A stretch of 64,000 bases of DNA from Kluyvera genomosp. 1 (lineage in GTDB: Bacteria > Pseudomonadota > Gammaproteobacteria > Enterobacterales > Enterobacteriaceae): positions 62,001-126,000 of the forward strand of contig NZ_LGHZ01000021.1 of the NCBI RefSeq assembly GCF_001266615.1, given 5' to 3'. This document shows, in pieces, positions 59,922 through 64,000 of this stretch; positions within the stretch are counted from its first letter, which is position 1; the number at the start of each line of letters is the position of its first letter. The translations under genes were made by a program, and so were the position numbers. A model generated the notes under the pieces. That model searched no databases, was not told the origin of the DNA, and saw only the letters and a list, made by a program, of their open reading frames with translations.

Positions 59922-61586
59922 ATGGGTTGCATGATGATCCACAAGCCATGGGGATTCTCCGGCGGCGATGCGAACGATATGCGCGACTACGCTGACCTGC
60001 TGGATAAAGTCGAATCTGTCCTTATCCCCGCGTATGCGGAGAAAACCGGGAAATCGACCGAAGAGATCGCCGCCATGCTGGAAGATGAAACCTGGATGGA
60101 TGGTAAAGAGTGTCTCGAGCTGGGCTTTGCAGACCAGGTCACAACGTCTCTGCAGGCGATGGCCTGTATTCAATCAAAACGTATTGAGGATTTTGAAAAA
60201 ATGCCAAAAAGCATTCGTAATATGGTCACCCCGCCACGTAACACCGCCCAGCGTGACCCACAGCAGCCACAACCGCAGGCAGCGGCTCCAGTGCCTGCTA
60301 CCGTCACTGATGAGGCGACTATCCGCGCCCAGGTGCTTACCGAGCAAAAGAACCGCGTTAATGCGATTAACGATCTCTTTGCAATGTTCGGTGGCAAACA
60401 TCAGGAGCTGCAGAATAAATGCATCGCGGATCCGGAGTGCAGCGTTGCGCAGGCAAAAGATGATTTGTTGGCGGCGCTGGGTAAAACCGCCATGCCGTCG
60501 AATAAAACCACCGACGCGCACATTTACGCTGGTAACGGTAACTTTGTGGGGGATGGTGTTCGCCAGGCTCTGATGGCTCGCGCAGGCTTCGAAAGCATGG
60601 AGCGTGACAACGTCTACAACGGTATGACGCTGCGCGAATATGCCCGTATGGCACTGACTGAGCGCGGCATTGGCGTTTCCAGCTATAACCCGATGCAGAT
60701 GGTTGGCATGGCGCTGACCCACAGTACGTCGGACTTCGGTAACATCCTGCTGGATGTTGCTAATAAAGCGCTGCTGCAGGGCTGGGAAGAGGCGGCAGAA
60801 ACCTTTGAGCAGTGGACCAAAAAAGGCCAGTTGTCTGACTTTAAAACGGCCCACCGTGTCGGTCTGGGAGGCTTCCCATCTCTGCGTCAGGTTCGCGAAG
60901 GTGCCGAATATAAGCATGTGACCACCAAAGATAAAGGTGAGAGCATCGCGCTGGCCACCTATGGGGAAATCTTCTCCATTACCCGCCAGGCGATTATCAA
61001 CGACGATATGAACCAGCTGACGGACGTGCCAATGAAAATGGGCCGTGCGGCAAAAGGAACGATCGGCGATCTGGTATATGCCGTCCTGACCGATAACGTT
61101 AAATTGTCCGATGGTAAGGCGCTGTTCCATGCTGATCACGCCAACCTGTCTGCTGGTGCTATTTCTGTGGGCAGCCTGGATGACGCGCGCAAGATGATGC
61201 GCCTGCAGAAAGAGGGTGAACGTTTCCTGAACATTCGCCCGGCTTATATGCTGGTGCCGGTGGCACTCGAAACCCTGGCGAACCAGACAATCAAGTCCGC
61301 CAGTGTGAAAGGTGCAGATATCAACTCCGGCATTAATAACCCGATTCAGAACTTTGCTGAGGTCATCGCAGAGCCGCGTCTGGATGCTAAAGACAGCAAT
61401 GCCTGGTATCTGGCTGCTGCGAAAGGCTCTGACACTATCGAAGTGGCTTACCTGAATGGCGTGGATACACCGTATATCGACCAGCAGGAAGGTTTCTCGA
61501 CCGATGGCATCGCGACCAAAGTGCGCATCGATGCCGGTGTTTCCCCTCTGGATTATCGCGGCCTGGCGAAATCAACCGGGAAATAA
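59922..61586 (+). pseudogene. 3' part of the prophage protease/capsid gene (capsid portion)
   Basis: The frame is native from 59942 and carries the end of the protease domain (IHKPWGFSGGDANDMRDYAD, DETWMDGKECLELGFADQVT), the linker IEDFEKMPKSIRNMV and the whole major capsid protein (NDLFAMFGGKHQELQNKCIA, ATYGEIFSITRQAIINDDMN, IDAGVSPLDYRGLAKSTGK). Satellite DNA just upstream supplies AAGGGG and an in-frame ATG at 59922, so a 554-aa protein lacking the catalytic Ser could be made. An in-frame start at 59844 is also open. The mature capsid sequence looks intact. Confidence 0.88.
59931..59941 (+). repeat. attR core of the satellite (ATGATGATCCA)
   Basis: Identical to 48958-48968. Followed by CAAGCCATGGGG, the natural continuation of the protease gene. 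Confidence 0.85.
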
Positions 61587-61613
61587 TCCCCTTCAACTAA
61601 GTAGTAACTCTAC

Positions 61614-61634
61614 AGCCCATCAGGGCTTTTTTTA
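61614..61634 (+). terminator. Short hairpin with T tract after the capsid gene
   Basis: AGCCC-ATCA-GGGCT followed by seven T residues, between capsid and decoration genes. It may attenuate late transcription, or be ignored by antiterminated polymerase. Confidence 0.6.
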
Positions 61635-61678
61635 TATCTGAATTCGGCCCCGCGTGGGGCCGGATGGAGACTGATTTT

Positions 61679-62005
61679 ATGGCGAAGAATTTTGTACAAC
61701 CTGGCAAAACCATTGTGATTGCCAATGCGGGTAACACTGCGATCCTGAGCGGCTCGCCGGTGCTGGTGGGGAAAGTGGTGGCTGTGGCCATCACGGATAT
61801 TGAGGAAGGCCTGGTGGGCGATGGTTTTGCCGAAGGGGTTTTCCTTCTGCCTAAGCTGTCTGCCGACGCCATTACCATTGGTGTGCAGGTTCATATCAAA
61901 GATGGCGTAGTGCAGCTCGATGCGACTGATGCCGATCTGGCTGGGGTTGCGTGGGAGGACGCTGCTGCTGGTTCATCTACCGTAGCTGTGAAAATCAATG
62001 CCTAA
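61679..62005 (+). CDS. Capsid decoration protein (DUF2190-like)
   Basis: 108 residues. FVQPGKTIVIANAGNTAILS, GSPVLVGKVVAVAITDIEEG, LVGDGFAEGVFLLPKLSADA and GAAW-like DLAGVAWEDAAAG fit the DUF2190 family, which trimerises on capsids. The ATG at 61679 has GGAG upstream; the longer frame is not needed. It overlaps the next gene by 8 nt. Confidence 0.82.
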   Translation: MAKNFVQPGKTIVIANAGNTAILSGSPVLVGKVVAVAITDIEEGLVGDGFAEGVFLLPKLSADAITIGVQVHIKDGVVQLDATDADLAGVAWEDAAAGSSTVAVKINA

Positions 62006-62273
62006 TCCTTTTGACAAACTTGCCAGCCGCATGGATGCGGCCACGGTCAACAAAATGGGCAAGCCGGCGACCATTAACGGTGAGCCCATGATTGTTGTGC
62101 CGGCTGAATCGCTGGAGGAAATGGGACCACTGGCGGGAACCGGACGGGCGCTGGTGGTTTTTACTGCTGGATATCGGCCCCGCCGTGGTGATCTGGTCGT
62201 TTTTGAGGGCGAGGATTTTCACCTGACCCGACACGAACGATTTAACGGTAAACCGCGCATCTTTATCGAATAG
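61998..62273 (+). CDS. Head-tail joining protein (gpFII-like position)
   Basis: 91 residues, beta-rich: VNKMGKPATINGEPMIVVPA, GYRPRRGDLVVFEGEDFHLT, GKPRIFIE. This style is shared with Gifsy head-tail joining proteins. It lies between the decoration protein and gpZ, where lambda has FI/FII. The assignment rests on position and fold pattern. Confidence 0.72.
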   Translation: MPNPFDKLASRMDAATVNKMGKPATINGEPMIVVPAESLEEMGPLAGTGRALVVFTAGYRPRRGDLVVFEGEDFHLTRHERFNGKPRIFIE

Positions 62274-62281
62274 GAGGGGGT

Positions 62282-62860
62282 ATGGCGGTTAAAGGGCTTG
62301 AGCGTGCTATCCAGAACCTGAATAGCCTGAGTCGATTGATAGTGCCAGATGCGACCGCCAAAGCACTTAATCGTATGGCGGGGCGGACTATCAGCCAGGG
62401 GAGCAGAAAGGTAGCCAAAGAGGCTACGGTTGACGATAACCGCAAAAAGGGGCTCCCGGTCAGGCTGGTCAGGCAACGTTCTCGATTGCGTAAGGCCCGC
62501 CATGATCGACTTATTGCCTCCATCAAAATCAACCGCGGTAACTTACCCGCGATCAAACTAGGTACCGCTCATGTGCGGCTTGCCCGACGTAAAGGGGCAA
62601 AGCATGGGCAGGGAAGCGTACTGAAAGTAGGCCCGTATACCTTCCGGAATGCTTTTCTACAGCAACTCAGCAACGGCCGATGGCAGGTGATGCGGCGTGT
62701 CGGTAAGGCGCGTTACCCGATTGACGTAGTGAAAGTTCCACTGGATGCCCAGCTAACGCAGGCATTCACCACAATCTCTAAAAACCTTATCCAGAGTGAT
62801 ATGCCCAAAGAGCTGTCCTCTGCGCTGAAAAACCAACTGAGGATCCACCTGAAGCGATGA
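62282..62860 (+). CDS. Minor tail protein Z
   Basis: 192 residues, very basic. LNRMAGRTISQGSRKVAKEA, RNLPAIKLGTAHVRLARRKG-like basic stretch (near residues 88-106), and FRNAFLQQLSNGRWQVMRRV match the lambda gpZ family, which finishes the tail end that joins the head. AGGAGG precedes the ATG. ATGA overlaps gpU. Confidence 0.88.
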   Translation: MAVKGLERAIQNLNSLSRLIVPDATAKALNRMAGRTISQGSRKVAKEATVDDNRKKGLPVRLVRQRSRLRKARHDRLIASIKINRGNLPAIKLGTAHVRLARRKGAKHGQGSVLKVGPYTFRNAFLQQLSNGRWQVMRRVGKARYPIDVVKVPLDAQLTQAFTTISKNLIQSDMPKELSSALKNQLRIHLKR

Positions 62861-63258
62861 GCAAACATAGCGCTATTCGCGCCGCTATTCTGGCGAAACT
62901 CAAGAACGATATTACCGGAGATGTGACCTGGTTCGACGGTCGGCCGGCGTTTCTTGAAGAGCAGGATCTTCCCGCCGTCGCCGTTTATTTGTCAGATGCT
63001 GAATACGCCGGTCAAACGCTGGATGAGGATGACTGGCAGGCCGTCTTGCATGTTGAGGTGTTCCTGAAAGCGTCTAACCCTGACACCGCGCTGGATAACT
63101 GGATGGAGGAAAAAGTTTATCCAGCCATGGCCGCCGTTCCCCAGCTTGATGAGTTAATCGAAACGATAACCCCGCAGGGCTATGACTATCAGCGTGATGA
63201 TGAGATGGCCACGTGGGGTTCGGTTGATCTGACTTACTCCATTACTTATTCAATGTAA
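62857..63258 (+). CDS. Minor tail protein U (tail terminator)
   Basis: 133 residues. [60 protein letters not shown] match gpU, which caps the tail tube and fixes its length. It starts on the ATGA overlap with gpZ; gpV follows after 10 bp. Confidence 0.88.
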   Translation: MSKHSAIRAAILAKLKNDITGDVTWFDGRPAFLEEQDLPAVAVYLSDAEYAGQTLDEDDWQAVLHVEVFLKASNPDTALDNWMEEKVYPAMAAVPQLDELIETITPQGYDYQRDDEMATWGSVDLTYSITYSM

Positions 63259-63268
63259 GGAAATCATA

Positions 63269-64000
63269 ATGCCAACACCAAACCCTCTCGCACCGGTAAA
63301 AGGTGCGGGTACTACTTTATGGCTTTATACCGGTACCGGCGATCCCTATGCCAACCCGCTGAGTGATGCAGACTGGACCCGGCTGGCAAAAATCAAGGAT
63401 TTAACACCGGGGGAAATGACCGCCGAATCCTACGATGACACCTACCTCGATGATGAAGATGCGGACTGGAGCTCTACCGCACAGGGGGAGAAATCTGCGG
63501 GTGATACCAGTTTTACCCTCGCGTGGAAGCCGGGCGAAAGCGGCCAGCAGGGGCTGGTTGAATGGTTCACTCAGGGCGATGTCCGCGGCTACAAAATCAA
63601 GTATCCGAACGGCGCTGTTGATGTATTCCGTGGCTGGCTGAGCAGCCTGGGTAAAGCGGTACCCGCGAAAGAGGTCATTACGCGCACTGTCAAAGTGACT
63701 AACTCTGGCAAACCGTCTCTGGCAGAAGAGGATCGCTCGGCTAATGTCGCTGTAACAGGCCTCAGCGTGGCACCGAAAACCCTGGCACTGGCTGTTGGTG
63801 CAACGAATACGCTTACCTTCAGCATTCTGCCTGCCGGGGCAACGGATCAATCTCTCCGGGTTGTGTCGGCTGATAAGTCGATAGCCTCTATCACTGTTGC
63901 GGACAACATTGTCACGGTTACGGGCGTAGCTGCCGGTGAGGCCGAGATTATCGGTATGACTCCGGATGGTGAGTATGTTGCTATTGCAACGCTCACCGTC
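63269..64000 (+). CDS. Major tail tube protein V (3' end outside window)
   Basis: 244 codons to the window edge. The N-terminal domain ([77 protein letters not shown]) is the gpV tube fold. It is followed by a BIG_2 immunoglobulin-like domain ([20 protein letters not shown]), the surface Ig domain of lambda V. GTAAGGA precedes the ATG. Confidence 0.9.
   Translation, partial: MPTPNPLAPVKGAGTTLWLYTGTGDPYANPLSDADWTRLAKIKDLTPGEMTAESYDDTYLDDEDADWSSTAQGEKSAGDTSFTLAWKPGESGQQGLVEWFTQGDVRGYKIKYPNGAVDVFRGWLSSLGKAVPAKEVITRTVKVTNSGKPSLAEEDRSANVAVTGLSVAPKTLALAVGATNTLTFSILPAGATDQSLRVVSADKSIASITVADNIVTVTGVAAGEAEIIGMTPDGEYVAIATLTV

Larger units (their letters stand above)
48969..59941. mobile_element. ~11-kb phage-satellite-like element inside the prophage protease/capsid gene
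   Basis: 10,973 bp between 11-bp direct repeats. It holds an integrase plus AlpA at the left end, divergent regulatory genes, a replication helicase with nearby repeats, its own ClpP/capsid fusion, a cos site, a TerS N-domain, gpI, and low-GC accessory genes. It has no portal, no large terminase and no tail tube genes. That is a satellite's gene set, dependent on a lambdoid helper. Precise excision restores the host gene. Confidence 0.88.
22189..64000. mobile_element. Lambdoid prophage integrated at serT (right end outside window)
   Basis: From the tRNA 3' end on, the genes follow lambdoid order: integrase, recombination, repressor/Cro, replication, Q-like gene, lysis, cos, terminase, head, tail. 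E. coli has hyaA after serT. The integrase is encoded 2 kb from serT, pointing toward it. The attR copy of the tRNA end is not in the window. A satellite of about 11 kb is nested at 48969-59941. Confidence 0.95.

Noticed and set aside
48969..59941. The block as a tandem second prophage or an assembly chimera
   Set aside because: It has one integrase plus AlpA, matched arm sites and an 11-bp direct repeat whose collapse restores a reading frame exactly, and it lacks portal, TerL and tail tube genes. That is an inserted satellite, not a second phage or a misjoin, though read-level checking was not possible.

Overview
The window is chromosomal DNA of a member of the Enterobacteriaceae. The first 22 kb keep the E. 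coli gene order uup-pqiABC-rmf-fabA-ycbZ-matP-ompA-sulA-sxy-yccS-yccF-helD-mgsA-yccU-hspQ-rlmI-yccX-tusE-yccA-serT, with proteins of nearly the E. coli lengths. OmpA differs from E. coli in its surface loops, yccT is missing between mgsA and yccU, and an OppA-like binding-protein gene lies between yccA and serT. This fits an Enterobacter/Lelliottia/Kosakonia/Citrobacter-type organism, but the genus cannot be fixed from this sequence.

A lambdoid prophage begins at the 3' end of tRNA-Ser(UGA) (serT, 22101-22188) and runs past the end of the window. Its left end carries hicA-hicB plus a possible SecB-like third gene. The leftward arm holds the integrase, a DUF4224 protein, a RecE-like/DEDDh exonuclease chimera and an Rrf2-like regulator. 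The control region holds a short CI-type repressor without a peptidase domain, a 19-bp operator palindrome, and YdaS/YdaT-like Cro and CII analogues. The rightward arm has a DnaT-like initiator with internal iterons, a P-like helicase loader and a PerC-like regulator. Next comes a 1425-aa autotransporter moron, a LexA-boxed small gene, rusA, a DUF968 gene and a Q-like gene. The lysis cassette (holin, SAR endolysin, small membrane protein, Rz with embedded Rz1) is followed by cos, terS, terL, gpW, portal, a ClpP-like protease/capsid fusion, a decoration protein and tail genes Z, U and V.

The most striking structure is a second element of about 11 kb (48969-59941) inside the prophage's protease/capsid gene. 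It is bounded by an 11-bp direct repeat, ATGATGATCCA, which lies on the codons of the protease's catalytic Met-Met-Ile-His motif. Removing one repeat and everything between restores a 671-codon open frame exactly. The element has a P4-type integrase, an AlpA-like gene, paired arm-type sites at both ends, a ribbon-helix-helix regulator with a palindromic operator, an Icd-like gene, and a RepA-type helicase followed by iteron-like repeats. It also carries its own complete ClpP/capsid fusion, its own lambda-type cos site, a 63-aa TerS DNA-binding domain, a lambda gpI-like tail protein and two low-GC accessory genes. It looks like a phage satellite (PICI/P4-like) living inside a helper-type prophage. 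It interrupts a helper virion gene and carries its own version of that gene together with packaging determinants.

The prophage CI has no self-cleavage domain, and a consensus LexA box controls a small gene after the autotransporter. SOS induction may therefore work through an antirepressor. Full prophage virion production would probably need satellite excision, or complementation by the satellite's capsid gene.
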